A program made the position numbers and the translations under genes. This document shows, in pieces, positions 1 to 7,790 of a stretch of DNA of 9,843 nt (position 1 is the first letter of the stretch; each line of letters begins with the position of its first letter). The stretch covers positions 1-9,843 of the forward strand of contig JAISGZ010000106.1 of the NCBI GenBank assembly GCA_031262845.1. The letters run 5' to 3'. Under the pieces are notes generated by a model, which saw nothing but the letters and a program-made list of their open reading frames with translations, was not told the origin of the DNA and searched no databases. Origin of the DNA: Propionibacteriaceae bacterium. GTDB taxonomy: Bacteria; Actinomycetota; Actinomycetes; Propionibacteriales; Propionibacteriaceae.

Positions 1-13
1 CCAAAGGATTCAT
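1..13 (-). CDS. nuoH: Start of NADH-quinone oxidoreductase subunit H (partial, first codons only)
   Basis: Only the start codon and the next three codons are inside the window (Met-Asn-Pro-Leu), so the identity is inferred from position: nuoH follows nuoG in the standard nuoA-N order. The ATG at 13-11 overlaps the nuoG stop codon in an ATGA arrangement, and a full-strength Shine-Dalgarno sequence, AGGAGGTGA, lies four bases upstream (18-26). A start this well supported directly after nuoG is strong evidence that the operon continues. NuoH is the membrane subunit at the foot of the quinone chamber and links the peripheral arm to the proton-pumping arm. Nothing of its membrane segments can be seen here. 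Confidence 0.75.
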
Positions 14-2379
14 CGGGTCACCTCCTGGGTTACGGTGACAAGCTGGCCTGGAGCCAGCCCCAAGCTGGCGCCGCGTCCCCGGCTCGGCGCCCAGACCACG
101 GTCTCGGCCAGCGTCGGATCCAGCACCAAGTCCACCACTGCGGTCCGGCCGGGTACTCCCGCCGCCGCCACGGTTACCGGCTGTCCAGCCTTCAGGCCTA
201 GCCGTTGAGCGGTCGCCGGATTCAAGCGGGCGACCAACGGCCGGGCACAGGCCAACAAGGCCGTCTCACCGTCGAGCAGCCGGGCGTCGTCGAACAACTC
301 CCGCCAGGTCGCCAGCGTCAACTGATCGGTCGCCGGCGTTGTCGGCGCAGCCACCGCCGGCCAAACCGGCGTCGGTGATGGGACTGGTTCGATGGCCGCC
401 AATTCGGCTGCCGCCTCGGCCGGCGTCGCCCAACCGAGTGAGTGGCCGAGTTCCTCGGCCAGGGCCGCCAAGGCCCGTATCTCCGTCATCGGCGACCGCG
501 GTTGGCGAATGACTTGGGTGACGGGCGTCAGCCGCAGCTCCCAGTTACGGAAGCTACCACTGGTCTCTTCGAGCAGGTCAACGGGTAAGACGACATCAGC
601 CAGCGCCGCCACATCGGACAGCCGCTGTTCCAACGAAATCACGCACTGAGCGCGTTCGAGGGCGGCCGCAGCCGCCGCCGGGTCAGGCAGATCGGCCAGT
701 TCGAGACCGGACACCACTAGGGCTGACAGTTGGCCGTCGGCGGCCGCCGCCAACTGGGCGGCCGTATCCCGGCCCGGCTGATCGGACCAGGTCCCGCCCC
801 ACAATTGCCGGATGGCCGGGTCGGCCAAGCTGTGGCCACGCGGTCCGACAGTCGGGAAAGCACCGGCTTCGAGCGCCCCCAACTCCCCCGGCCGACGCGG
901 AATCCAGGCCCAGCGGCCCCCCCGCTCGGTCACGGCCGCTACCGCCGCCAGAGCGCCCGGGCTGGTCGCCAAACGTTCACCGGCCAAGACCAAGGCGCCG
1001 TCTTCCAGCGCCAGTGCCGCCAGGGCTGCGGCTTCTTGACCAGGCACCGTTGACACCACGTCAGCCGACATTTTGATTGAGCCGAGCGACGCCCCAGCGC
1101 CGATGACCGTGACCTTGAGGCCACGCTCCTTGACTGCCCGACGCAGGCGCAAGAACACGATCGGGGCTTCGTCCTCCGGTTCGAAACCGACCAGCACGAC
1201 CTGAGTCGCCCGGTCGAAATCGTCGTAGGTGATGCCGTCACCGAATTGCCGTCCGGCGGCCTGAGTCAGGAACGCCGTCTCTTCGTCGGAAACTGCCCGA
1301 GCCCGGAAGTCGATGTCATTGGTGCCGAGGACCGAACGCGCGAAGCGGGCGTAGGCGTAGCTGGTTTCCCGCGTCAGACGGCCACCCGTCAACACGCCAA
1401 CAGCTGAACCGGCGGCTTTCAAACCGGCCGCGGCCACGGCCAAAGCCTCCGGCCAACTAGCTGGGACGAGGGCGCCTTCGTGCCGGATCAAGGGCTGGGT
1501 CAGACGATCTTGGCCCCGGGCTGAGACGAAGCCGAAACGGCCCCGGTCACAGTTCCATTCTTGGTTGACGGCTGGCAAGTCCCCGGCTTGACGCCGTTTG
1601 ACTTGGTCGTGCCGTTGGTCGACGCGCAGTTGGCAACCGGCGGCGCAACCCTCACAGGTAGTCACCGTGGAAACCAGGTCGAATGGCCGAGCGGCGAACC
1701 GGTAGGCCTCGCTGGTCAGCGCCCCGACCGGGCAAATCTCGACCACATTGCCCGCGAAGTAGCTCGTGAACGGCACTTCGTCGGACAAGCCAACCTGGGC
1801 CTTGGCGCCCCGTTCGACCAGACTGATCTGGTCATCGCCGGCGATCTGATCGGCGAAACGGGTACAGCGGGCGCAGAGCACGCAACGTTCGCGGTCCAAG
1901 ATAATTTGGGGCGACAGGTGTTTGACCTTGGTGTAGTGCCGTTTGACACCTTCGTAGCGCGACACCATACGACCGTCGGCCATCGCCTGATTCTGCAGTG
2001 GGCACTCGCCGCCCTTGTCACAGATCGGGCAGTCGAGCGGGTGGTTGATCAGGAGCAACTCAAGCATCCCGGCCTGAGCCTGTTTGACCTTGGCCGACGT
2101 GGCGGCCGTTTTAACCTGCATACCGTTGGCTGACACCGTCGTGCAACTGGCTTGCAGGGCCGGGAAACCCCGGCCGTTGCCAGCGTCAGGAATTTCCACC
2201 AAACACTGCCGACAGGCGCCCAAGGGTTTGAGCAAGGGATGATCGCAGAAACGAGGAATGGCGATACCGGCCTGTTCAGCGGCCCGGATGACCAAGGTGC
2301 CAGGAGGAACGGCCACCTCGACACCATCAATCGTCACCGTGACAGTGTCAGCTTGTGGGGTCACGGCTTGCTCAGCCAT
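10..2379 (-). CDS. nuoG: NADH-quinone oxidoreductase subunit G, iron-sulfur N-module protein
   Basis: This 789-residue subunit is the large iron-sulfur protein of the complex I N-module; it passes electrons from NuoF toward the quinone site. All expected cluster ligands are visible: the N1b [2Fe-2S] set C45, C56, C59, C79; the N5 set H113, C117, C120, C126 (the usual His plus three Cys); the N4 set C166, C169, C172, C216; and the off-path N7 set C242, C245, C249, C277, spaced C-x2-C-x3-C-x27-C. A molybdopterin-oxidoreductase-like domain follows from about residue 240, with no sign of cofactor use, and ends in a C-terminal beta domain of the dinucleotide-binding type (about 690-789). The reading frame is open further upstream to 2487, but ATG 2379 is preferred: GAGGAGG lies six bases before it and the conserved ferredoxin-like fold (VTIDG) begins soon after. 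It overlaps the end of nuoF by eight bases. Confidence 0.97.
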   Translation of the reverse strand: MAEQAVTPQADTVTVTIDGVEVAVPPGTLVIRAAEQAGIAIPRFCDHPLLKPLGACRQCLVEIPDAGNGRGFPALQASCTTVSANGMQVKTAATSAKVKQAQAGMLELLLINHPLDCPICDKGGECPLQNQAMADGRMVSRYEGVKRHYTKVKHLSPQIILDRERCVLCARCTRFADQIAGDDQISLVERGAKAQVGLSDEVPFTSYFAGNVVEICPVGALTSEAYRFAARPFDLVSTVTTCEGCAAGCQLRVDQRHDQVKRRQAGDLPAVNQEWNCDRGRFGFVSARGQDRLTQPLIRHEGALVPASWPEALAVAAAGLKAAGSAVGVLTGGRLTRETSYAYARFARSVLGTNDIDFRARAVSDEETAFLTQAAGRQFGDGITYDDFDRATQVVLVGFEPEDEAPIVFLRLRRAVKERGLKVTVIGAGASLGSIKMSADVVSTVPGQEAAALAALALEDGALVLAGERLATSPGALAAVAAVTERGGRWAWIPRRPGELGALEAGAFPTVGPRGHSLADPAIRQLWGGTWSDQPGRDTAAQLAAAADGQLSALVVSGLELADLPDPAAAAAALERAQCVISLEQRLSDVAALADVVLPVDLLEETSGSFRNWELRLTPVTQVIRQPRSPMTEIRALAALAEELGHSLGWATPAEAAAELAAIEPVPSPTPVWPAVAAPTTPATDQLTLATWRELFDDARLLDGETALLACARPLVARLNPATAQRLGLKAGQPVTVAAAGVPGRTAVVDLVLDPTLAETVVWAPSRGRGASLGLAPGQLVTVTQEVTR
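18..26 (-). promoter_or_regulatory. Ribosome binding site of nuoH
   Basis: On the minus strand this reads AGGAGGTGA, complementary to the 3' end of 16S rRNA over nine bases, with four bases before ATG at 13. It lies inside the last codons of nuoG and fixes the nuoH start. Confidence 0.85.
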
Positions 2380-3709
2380 GGCGGGCCTCCTCACCAGACC
2401 GGGTGGCCGTCTTAACCGGGAATAGCGCGCTGGCTTCGTAGGGCAGGTATTCCCAAGCGGGTGTGTGATAACCGATTTCGAACTCATCGCGGAAATGGGT
2501 CACGGCACTGGTGATACAAGCGGCGGCACCACTGGCCAGCGGGCAGAAGCTCTGGCCATTGACAGTTCCGACCACGCTCAGCAGCTTGTCGACATCGCCC
2601 TCTTCGCCCTGACCGGCTTCCAAGCGGCGCAACAACTGGACCAGCCACCAGGTCCCCTCGCGGCAAGGCGTGCATTTACCGCAGGATTCGTGTTGGTAGA
2701 ACTCGACCCAACGCAGCGTCGTCCTCACCACTGACACGGTCTCGTCGAAAATCTGCATGGCCTTGGTCCCCAACTGCGACCCAGCCGCCATCAAACCCTC
2801 GAAATCCAAGGTCACGTCCATCTGATCGGCCGTCAGAATCGGGGTTGACGAGCCGCCCGGCGTGAAGAACTTGAGCCGGTGGCCATCGCGCATACCGCCG
2901 GCCAGATCGAACAATTCCCGGAACGTCACCGACAACGGGGCTTCGTATTGACCGGGGTTTTTGATGTGTCCCGAGAGCGAATAGATCGTGTGGCCCTTGG
3001 ACTTTTCGGTTCCCATGCCGGCGAACCAATCACCACCGCGGACGATGATGCCCGGCACCGAGGCGATCGACTCGACGTTGTTGATGACCGTCGGCAAGGC
3101 GTACAAACCAGCCACGGCCGGGAACGGCGGCCGCAACCGAGGCTGGCCCCGGCGGCCTTCCAAGGAGTTGAGCAGAGCAGTTTCTTCACCGCAGATATAG
3201 GCCCCAGCGCCGGCGTGAACCGTGATGTCCAGGCTGAACCCGGAACCGAGAATGTCGGCCCCGAGATAACCGGCCTCATAAGCCTCGGCGACGGCCTGTT
3301 GAACCCGCCGGATCGGGTGCAGGACCTCACCCCGGATATAGACGAAAGCCCGGCTGACACCGATCGCGTAACTGGCGATGATGATGCCTTCGATCAGCGT
3401 GTGCGGACTGGCCATCAACAGCGGAATGTCCTTGCAGGTCCCCGGTTCCGATTCGTCACCGTTAACGACCAGGTATTTCGGCGACAACTCGGCCGGCACG
3501 AAACTCCACTTCATCCCGGTCGGGAAACCGGCCCCACCACGACCCCGCAAACCGGCGTCCTTGATTTCCGTCATGATGTCGCCCGGCTGACGTTTCAGGG
3601 CCAGCCGCAGACCTTCATAACCACCCTGGGCCTGGTACGGCCCGAGTTTCCACGATTGTTCTTGGCCCCAGTTAGCCGTCAGCACCGGGACCAGAGTTTG
3701 CTGGCTCAC
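2372..3709 (-). CDS. nuoF: NADH-quinone oxidoreductase subunit F, NADH-binding flavoprotein
   Basis: This is the 445-residue NADH- and FMN-binding subunit of complex I, the electron entry point in the cytoplasmic arm. The nucleotide and flavin fold shows the signature RGRGGAGFPTG at residues 55-65 and the conserved GAGAYICGEETAL segment at about 167-179. The C-terminal part carries the N3 [4Fe-4S] ligands C343, C346 and C349 (in ESCGKCTPCREG) and C389. The start is GTG at 3709, overlapping the nuoE stop as GTGA; a purine-rich GGAAGGGAG lies six bases upstream. Length and order of motifs are normal for the family, and the gene sits between its functional partners nuoE and nuoG. Confidence 0.98.
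   Translation of the reverse strand: MSQQTLVPVLTANWGQEQSWKLGPYQAQGGYEGLRLALKRQPGDIMTEIKDAGLRGRGGAGFPTGMKWSFVPAELSPKYLVVNGDESEPGTCKDIPLLMASPHTLIEGIIIASYAIGVSRAFVYIRGEVLHPIRRVQQAVAEAYEAGYLGADILGSGFSLDITVHAGAGAYICGEETALLNSLEGRRGQPRLRPPFPAVAGLYALPTVINNVESIASVPGIIVRGGDWFAGMGTEKSKGHTIYSLSGHIKNPGQYEAPLSVTFRELFDLAGGMRDGHRLKFFTPGGSSTPILTADQMDVTLDFEGLMAAGSQLGTKAMQIFDETVSVVRTTLRWVEFYQHESCGKCTPCREGTWWLVQLLRRLEAGQGEEGDVDKLLSVVGTVNGQSFCPLASGAAACITSAVTHFRDEFEIGYHTPAWEYLPYEASALFPVKTATRSGEEARHG
2386..2392 (-). promoter_or_regulatory. Ribosome binding site of nuoG
   Basis: The minus strand reads GAGGAGG, six bases before ATG 2379. It decides for that start over the upstream in-frame start at 2487, whose extra 36 residues (rich in Arg and Pro) lie within nuoF and resemble no NuoG N terminus. 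Confidence 0.85.
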
Positions 3710-4431
3710 TGGGCGCTCCCTTCCGCCAGGCTGTCAGCCGTCCAACCCCGCTCGCGGGCCAGGTTGACCCCGGCCAGGCTGGCGGGACCAACACTCGGGC
3801 CCTCATCGGCCCGGCCGTCGGGGAAACCGGCCAAAACTCGCTCGGCTTCACGCCAACTGGTAATGGTCGCGCCCCGGGTCGATTGGACACTGCGGCCGGC
3901 CGCCAGTTCGTCGAGAATCTGTTCGGCCTTGTCCGGGGTCATATTGTCCATGAATTCCCAGTTGACCATGACCACGGGCGCGAAGTCGCAGGCCGCGTTG
4001 CATTCCAGCCGTTCGAGCGAAAAAGTCCCGTCCGGCGTCGTCTGACCAGGCTTGATACCGAGCTTCTGTTCCACCTGGTCGAGGATCAGATCGCCGCCCA
4101 TGACAGCGCACAGGGCAGTCGTACAGACGCCGACGTGGTGCTTACCAGCCGGCCGACGGTGGTACATCGTGTAGAAGGTGACGAAACCCACGACCTGAGC
4201 CTGGGTCGCGCCCGTCAACTCGGCCGCCAGTTCGACGCCGCGGGCTGACACCCGGCCGTCGACCGATTGGATCAAGTGCAGAATCGGGCCCAGCGCCGAC
4301 CGGGGGTCGGGATAGCGGGCCACTAACTGGCGCATTTCGGCGATTGTCGCCTCGTCGATATTCGATTGCCGGTCCGTGAAATCAATCGTGCCGCTGTGGC
4401 GGAAATCGGACTCGAACTCGTGGTGGCTCAT
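3706..4431 (-). CDS. nuoE: NADH-quinone oxidoreductase subunit E, [2Fe-2S] protein
   Basis: This 241-residue protein is the thioredoxin-fold [2Fe-2S] subunit of the N-module that pairs with NuoF and holds cluster N1a. The ligands are visible as C103 and C108 (GVCTTALC) and C144 and C148 (ECNAAC), the standard C-x4-C ... C-x3-C pattern. An N-terminal helical region (about 25-90) precedes them, including the usual FYTMY segment. Residues from about 185 to 241 form a tail beyond the cluster domain, rich in Ala, Gly, Ser and Arg, that the short proteobacterial form (about 166 residues, from memory) lacks; actinobacterial NuoE proteins are often longer. ATG 4431 shares one base with the nuoD stop (TGATG), with TAGGAGGGG ten bases upstream. 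The frame is open to 4560, but that extension lies inside nuoD and does not look like NuoE. Confidence 0.97.
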   Translation of the reverse strand: MSHHEFESDFRHSGTIDFTDRQSNIDEATIAEMRQLVARYPDPRSALGPILHLIQSVDGRVSARGVELAAELTGATQAQVVGFVTFYTMYHRRPAGKHHVGVCTTALCAVMGGDLILDQVEQKLGIKPGQTTPDGTFSLERLECNAACDFAPVVMVNWEFMDNMTPDKAEQILDELAAGRSVQSTRGATITSWREAERVLAGFPDGRADEGPSVGPASLAGVNLARERGWTADSLAEGSAQ

Positions 4432-5912
4432 CAGCGGTCCACCCCTCCTAGAACCGGATCGAGCGCTCCCACCGCCACGACCACATCGGACAACATGCCG
4501 CCCTCGCAGATAATCGGCAGGGCTTGGAGGTGGTTGAAGCCCGGATCCCGGAAGTGGCAACGATACGGCCGCGTCCCGCCATCGGAGACGAGGAAACAGC
4601 CCAACTCACCCTTGGGTGACTCGATCGATTGGTAGACCTGGCCGGCCGGCACCCGGAACCCTTCCGTGACGGTCTTGAAATGTTGAATCAGGGCTTCCAT
4701 CGACTGGCCCATAATCTGTTTGACGTGGCCGAAGGAATTACCTTGGCCATCGGCGCCGACAGTCAGGTGACCAGGCCAGGACAAGGCCGGATCTTCGACC
4801 ATGACGGGCTGGCCATTGGTCTTTTCCAACCGGTCGTAGCACTGTTCGATGATCTTGAGCGACTCCCACAGTTCCTGCAGCCGAACCCGGAAACGGCCGT
4901 AGCTGTCCTCGGTATCCCAGGTAATAACGTCGAAGTCGTAGGTGTCGTAGCCGCAGTAGGGCTGGTTCTTCCGCAAATCCCACGGATAACCGGTCGAACG
5001 CAGTGTCGGCCCGGTCACCCCGAGGGCCATACAGCCGGCCAGATCAAGCTTGGCGACGTTTTCCATCCGCAACTTGAAGATCGGGTTCTCATTGCAGAAA
5101 CCGGCGTACTCCGGCAGATGTTTGTGCATCCACTCGATGACGGTCCGCAATTGGGCCAAGCCGGATTCCGGTAGATCGATCGAAACGCCGCCCGGCCGGA
5201 CATAGGCGTGATTCATCCGCGAACCACAGAGGGCTTCGAAGAAATCGAGGATCATCTCGCGTTCGCGGAAGCCGATCGTCATCACGGTCAGAGCGCCGAT
5301 TTCCATGCCGCCGGTACCGATACAGACGAGATGGGACGCCATCCGGCCCAGTTCCATGACCAAGACCCGCAGGATGTCGGCCCGTTCGGGCACCGTGATC
5401 CCGAGCAGTTTTTCGACCGCCATGCAGTAGACGACTTCGTTGAAGATCGGCGCCACGTAATCCATCCGGGTGACGAAGGCCGAACCTTGGGCGAAGGTCT
5501 TGAATTCCATACTCTTTTCGATGCCGGTATGGAGGTAGCCGATCGACGGCCGCAACGAGGTCACGGTTTCGCCGTCCATCTCGACTTCGAGCCGCAGTAC
5601 GCCGTGGGTCGAGGGATGTTGCGGCCCCATGTTGACGACGAAGGTCTCGTCACCGCGGGCTTGCCGGGCGGCCACGACGTCATCCCAGTCACCACCAGCG
5701 GCGACGAATTCCTGGACTTCACCGGTGGTGGCGCCCTCGGCTTCGACTTCGCCTAGCGTCAGGGCGATCGGCGGTGCGACCTCGTCGGGCAAAGCCACCG
5801 GGTTAGCGATCGGCGCGACCTTGGCCGACGTCGGTACCTCGGCCGTCGCCACGGGCACGGTTTCAGAGCTGGTCTCGATGGGTGTATCGGAAGACAGGTC
5901 AGGTTGACTCAC
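4431..5912 (-). CDS. nuoD: NADH-quinone oxidoreductase subunit D, quinone-site subunit with long N-terminal extension
   Basis: NuoD is the 49-kDa-type subunit that forms most of the quinone-reduction cavity with NuoB. The core starts near residue 91. It contains GPQHPSTHG (96-104), IGYLHTGIEK (124-133, whose Tyr and the preceding His residues line the quinone site in the family), the ESPKGELGCF segment (431-440) and the conserved C terminus ending in DPVLGGVDR. The protein is 493 residues, longer than usual because about 65 residues, rich in Pro, Val, Ala, Glu and Thr, precede the FVAAGGDWDDVV segment near which other actinobacterial NuoD proteins begin. The GTG start at 5912 overlaps the nuoC stop as GTGA and has GGAGGT seven bases upstream, so the extension is probably translated. 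nuoC is a separate gene, unlike the fused nuoCD of E. coli. Confidence 0.98.
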   Translation of the reverse strand: MSQPDLSSDTPIETSSETVPVATAEVPTSAKVAPIANPVALPDEVAPPIALTLGEVEAEGATTGEVQEFVAAGGDWDDVVAARQARGDETFVVNMGPQHPSTHGVLRLEVEMDGETVTSLRPSIGYLHTGIEKSMEFKTFAQGSAFVTRMDYVAPIFNEVVYCMAVEKLLGITVPERADILRVLVMELGRMASHLVCIGTGGMEIGALTVMTIGFREREMILDFFEALCGSRMNHAYVRPGGVSIDLPESGLAQLRTVIEWMHKHLPEYAGFCNENPIFKLRMENVAKLDLAGCMALGVTGPTLRSTGYPWDLRKNQPYCGYDTYDFDVITWDTEDSYGRFRVRLQELWESLKIIEQCYDRLEKTNGQPVMVEDPALSWPGHLTVGADGQGNSFGHVKQIMGQSMEALIQHFKTVTEGFRVPAGQVYQSIESPKGELGCFLVSDGGTRPYRCHFRDPGFNHLQALPIICEGGMLSDVVVAVGALDPVLGGVDR

Positions 5913-6604
5913 TGGTACGACCTCCGCTGATCCGGGGGCGGCACTTTGGCGCCCTTGAACTCGACCGGGACGCCGTTCAACGGGTAGTCCTTGCGCTGAG
6001 GATGGCCAACCCAGTCGTCGGGCATGAGGATGCGGGTCAAGCCGGGGTGGCCCGTGAAGATCAGTCCGAACATGTCCCAGGTTTCCCGCTCGTGCCAGTT
6101 GACCATCGGGTAAACCGAGGTGACCGACGGGATCTGGGGATCGTCATCCGGGGCCGTGACTTCGAGTCGCAAGCGCCGATTGTGGGTAATCGAGAGCAAC
6201 TCGTAGACCGCGTGAAGTTCAGAGCCGGCTTCGTCGGGATAGTGGACACCAGCCACCGACAAGCAGATTTCGAAGCGCAGAGCCGGATCGTCGCGGGTCG
6301 CCTGAACGACCGCCAACAACAGCTGACGTGGAATATAGGCCGTCATCTCAGCCCGGTCGATACCGACGAAATCAACCGGTAAATCGGGCACTAAGTGACG
6401 CAACCGCTCGGCCACCTGATCGAACCAACCGCCGTAGGGGGCGGCTGACCGGACGTGCCGGATGATCGGCTGAACCAGGCCGCCGTAACCCGAAACATCA
6501 CTCGGACCAGCGCTCCACATTCCCTGGCGGAAAGCGATCGGGGTCGTCGGCTCGGGCTTGGCGACCGCTTGTTCGTCGCCGCCGGCCGGGTTGATGGCCG
6601 TCAT
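5909..6604 (-). CDS. nuoC: NADH-quinone oxidoreductase subunit C
   Basis: This 231-residue subunit is the 30-kDa-type scaffold protein of the complex I Q-module; it has no cofactor and packs against NuoD and NuoB. The family signature lies at about residues 170-209: WHERETWDMFGL, then TGHPGLTRIL, then GHPQRKDYPL. Residues 1-40 form a low-complexity leader rich in Ala and Pro, and a short tail follows the signature. ATG 6604 overlaps the nuoB stop as ATGA, and AAGGGG lies about ten bases upstream. Translational coupling to nuoB and nuoD at both ends fits equal production of the three Q-module subunits. Confidence 0.97.
   Translation of the reverse strand: MTAINPAGGDEQAVAKPEPTTPIAFRQGMWSAGPSDVSGYGGLVQPIIRHVRSAAPYGGWFDQVAERLRHLVPDLPVDFVGIDRAEMTAYIPRQLLLAVVQATRDDPALRFEICLSVAGVHYPDEAGSELHAVYELLSITHNRRLRLEVTAPDDDPQIPSVTSVYPMVNWHERETWDMFGLIFTGHPGLTRILMPDDWVGHPQRKDYPLNGVPVEFKGAKVPPPDQRRSYQ
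5920..5925 (-). promoter_or_regulatory. Ribosome binding site of nuoD
   Basis: The minus strand reads GGAGGT, seven bases before GTG 5912. It is the main evidence that nuoD starts here and includes its unusual N-terminal extension rather than beginning at a later codon. Confidence 0.85.
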
Positions 6605-7200
6605 CGCATCAGCCCCTTCATCTCAATCGTGGCGGGCGTCTGGAGCACCTGTTCCTCGACCGCCGCTTCGACCTTCTCGCGGTGTTTGCCAATCGGATAA
6701 CGCAGCACCGGCACGCGGGCCCGGGCCGGATCGTCCGTCAGATCGAGTCCCTTACCCTGACGCAACTTGAACATGGCGTCGATCAACATGTCGGGCCGGG
6801 GCGGGCAGCCGGGAATGTAGATATCGACCGGGACGACGTGGTCACAGCCTTGGACGACGGCGTAATTGTTGAACATCCCACCCGACGAGGCACAGGCGCC
6901 CATCGACACGACCCACTTCGGGTTCGGCATTTGGTCGTACAGCTGGCGCACGATCGGCGCCATCTTCTGACTCAACCGGCCGGACACGATCATGACATCG
7001 GCCTGGCGGGGCGAGGCCCGGAAGACTTCCTGGCCCCAGCGACCGGCATCGAAGCGAGGCGCCCCGAAGGCCATCATTTCGATCGAGCAGCAAGCCAAGC
7101 CCATGGTGGCCGGCCACAAACTGACCTGGCGCAGGTAACCGAAAACCAACTCGGTGGTCGTCAGCAGTACACCCTCAGGGATTTTGTCTTCAATACCCAT
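6601..7200 (-). CDS. nuoB: NADH-quinone oxidoreductase subunit B, cluster N2 protein
   Basis: This 199-residue protein is the PSST-type subunit carrying [4Fe-4S] cluster N2, the last electron carrier before quinone. The four ligands are visible: the tandem pair C37-C38 in ATMGLACCSIE, C103 in SMGACASSGG, and C132 in YIPGCPPRP. The segment RASPRQADVMIVSG (61-74) is also typical. The length is slightly greater than the compact family form because of a C-terminal tail rich in charged residues after about 160. ATG 7200 follows the nuoA stop by 13 bases, with GGGGGAGG in the gap. Its stop overlaps the nuoC start. Confidence 0.98.
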   Translation of the reverse strand: MGIEDKIPEGVLLTTTELVFGYLRQVSLWPATMGLACCSIEMMAFGAPRFDAGRWGQEVFRASPRQADVMIVSGRLSQKMAPIVRQLYDQMPNPKWVVSMGACASSGGMFNNYAVVQGCDHVVPVDIYIPGCPPRPDMLIDAMFKLRQGKGLDLTDDPARARVPVLRYPIGKHREKVEAAVEEQVLQTPATIEMKGLMR

Positions 7201-7213
7201 GAACGCCTCCCCC

Positions 7214-7597
7214 TCAGTCCCACGTCAGGCCGCCACGACGGACGACGTAGATGTAGGCAATAAAAACCGTGATGATGAACAACACCATCTCGACCAGGCC
7301 GAACAAGGCCAAACCGCCGGCCGGCGTCTGGCTCATATCCGCGAACGAGACCGCCCAGGGATATAAGAAGACAATTTCGATGTCGAAGACGATGAACAGC
7401 ATGGCCGTGATGTAGTACTTGATCGGAATCCGACCGCCACCTTCCGGCTGCGGCGTCGGCTGGACACCACATTCGTAGGCCTCGTACTTGGCCTGGTTGA
7501 AGCGGGCGGGGCCGAGGATCGTCGATAGATAGATACTGACAGCGATAAACCCACCGGCAATAATCAGCAATCCGACGATTGGGACATAGCCGCTCAT
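7214..7597 (-). CDS. nuoA: NADH-quinone oxidoreductase subunit A, membrane anchor subunit
   Basis: This is a 127-residue integral membrane protein with three hydrophobic segments (about 5-27, 62-82 and 95-118). The signature YECGVQP (41-47) lies in the loop after the first helix and FDIEIVFLYPWA (71-82) in the second helix, with the conserved acidic residues of the family. NuoA sits at the junction of the peripheral and membrane arms and helps close the quinone chamber. ATG 7597 is chosen because the protein then begins just before the first helix; GAGGGCGAG lies close upstream. The frame is open to 7666, but the extra 23 residues are not hydrophobic or family-like. It is the first gene of the operon, with 193 bases between it and glf. 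Confidence 0.97.
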   Translation of the reverse strand: MSGYVPIVGLLIIAGGFIAVSIYLSTILGPARFNQAKYEAYECGVQPTPQPEGGGRIPIKYYITAMLFIVFDIEIVFLYPWAVSFADMSQTPAGGLALFGLVEMVLFIITVFIAYIYVVRRGGLTWD

Positions 7598-7790
7598 CTC
7601 TCGCCCTCGATTCTTGTTGAAGTCCCCGCTAACTGCAGCGAGACACTCGACCGTGGCCACACCCACTGATCACCGGCCATCAAGCGGGGGGCTGAACCAT
7701 TTCTGCGCAGCCGATACTATCCCGAAAACATCCTGCGGTTATCACCGCCGTCTCACTGGGAGGTCGGTCAGGTCCGCTTCTCGGGCGAGG
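7598..7790 (-). promoter_or_regulatory. Intergenic region expected to hold the nuo operon promoter
   Basis: This 193-base gap precedes nuoA and follows the glf stop. It is by far the largest gap ahead of a nuo gene, so the operon promoter probably lies here. The best -10-like hexamer I see on the minus strand is TAGTAT (positions 7719-7714), with no convincing -35 hexamer at normal distance. No strong terminator hairpin for glf is visible, so read-through from glf cannot be excluded. The region call rests on layout; the individual hexamer is weak. Confidence 0.4.

Noticed and set aside
2879..4045. 388-codon plus-strand frame opposite nuoF and nuoE
   Set aside because: It is antisense to two genes with complete catalytic and cluster motifs. 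Its product is rich in Arg, Gln, Asp and Gly with no domain signature, as expected of a shadow frame in GC-rich DNA. The same applies to the antisense frames at 1561-2133, 5208-5756 and 7614-8408.
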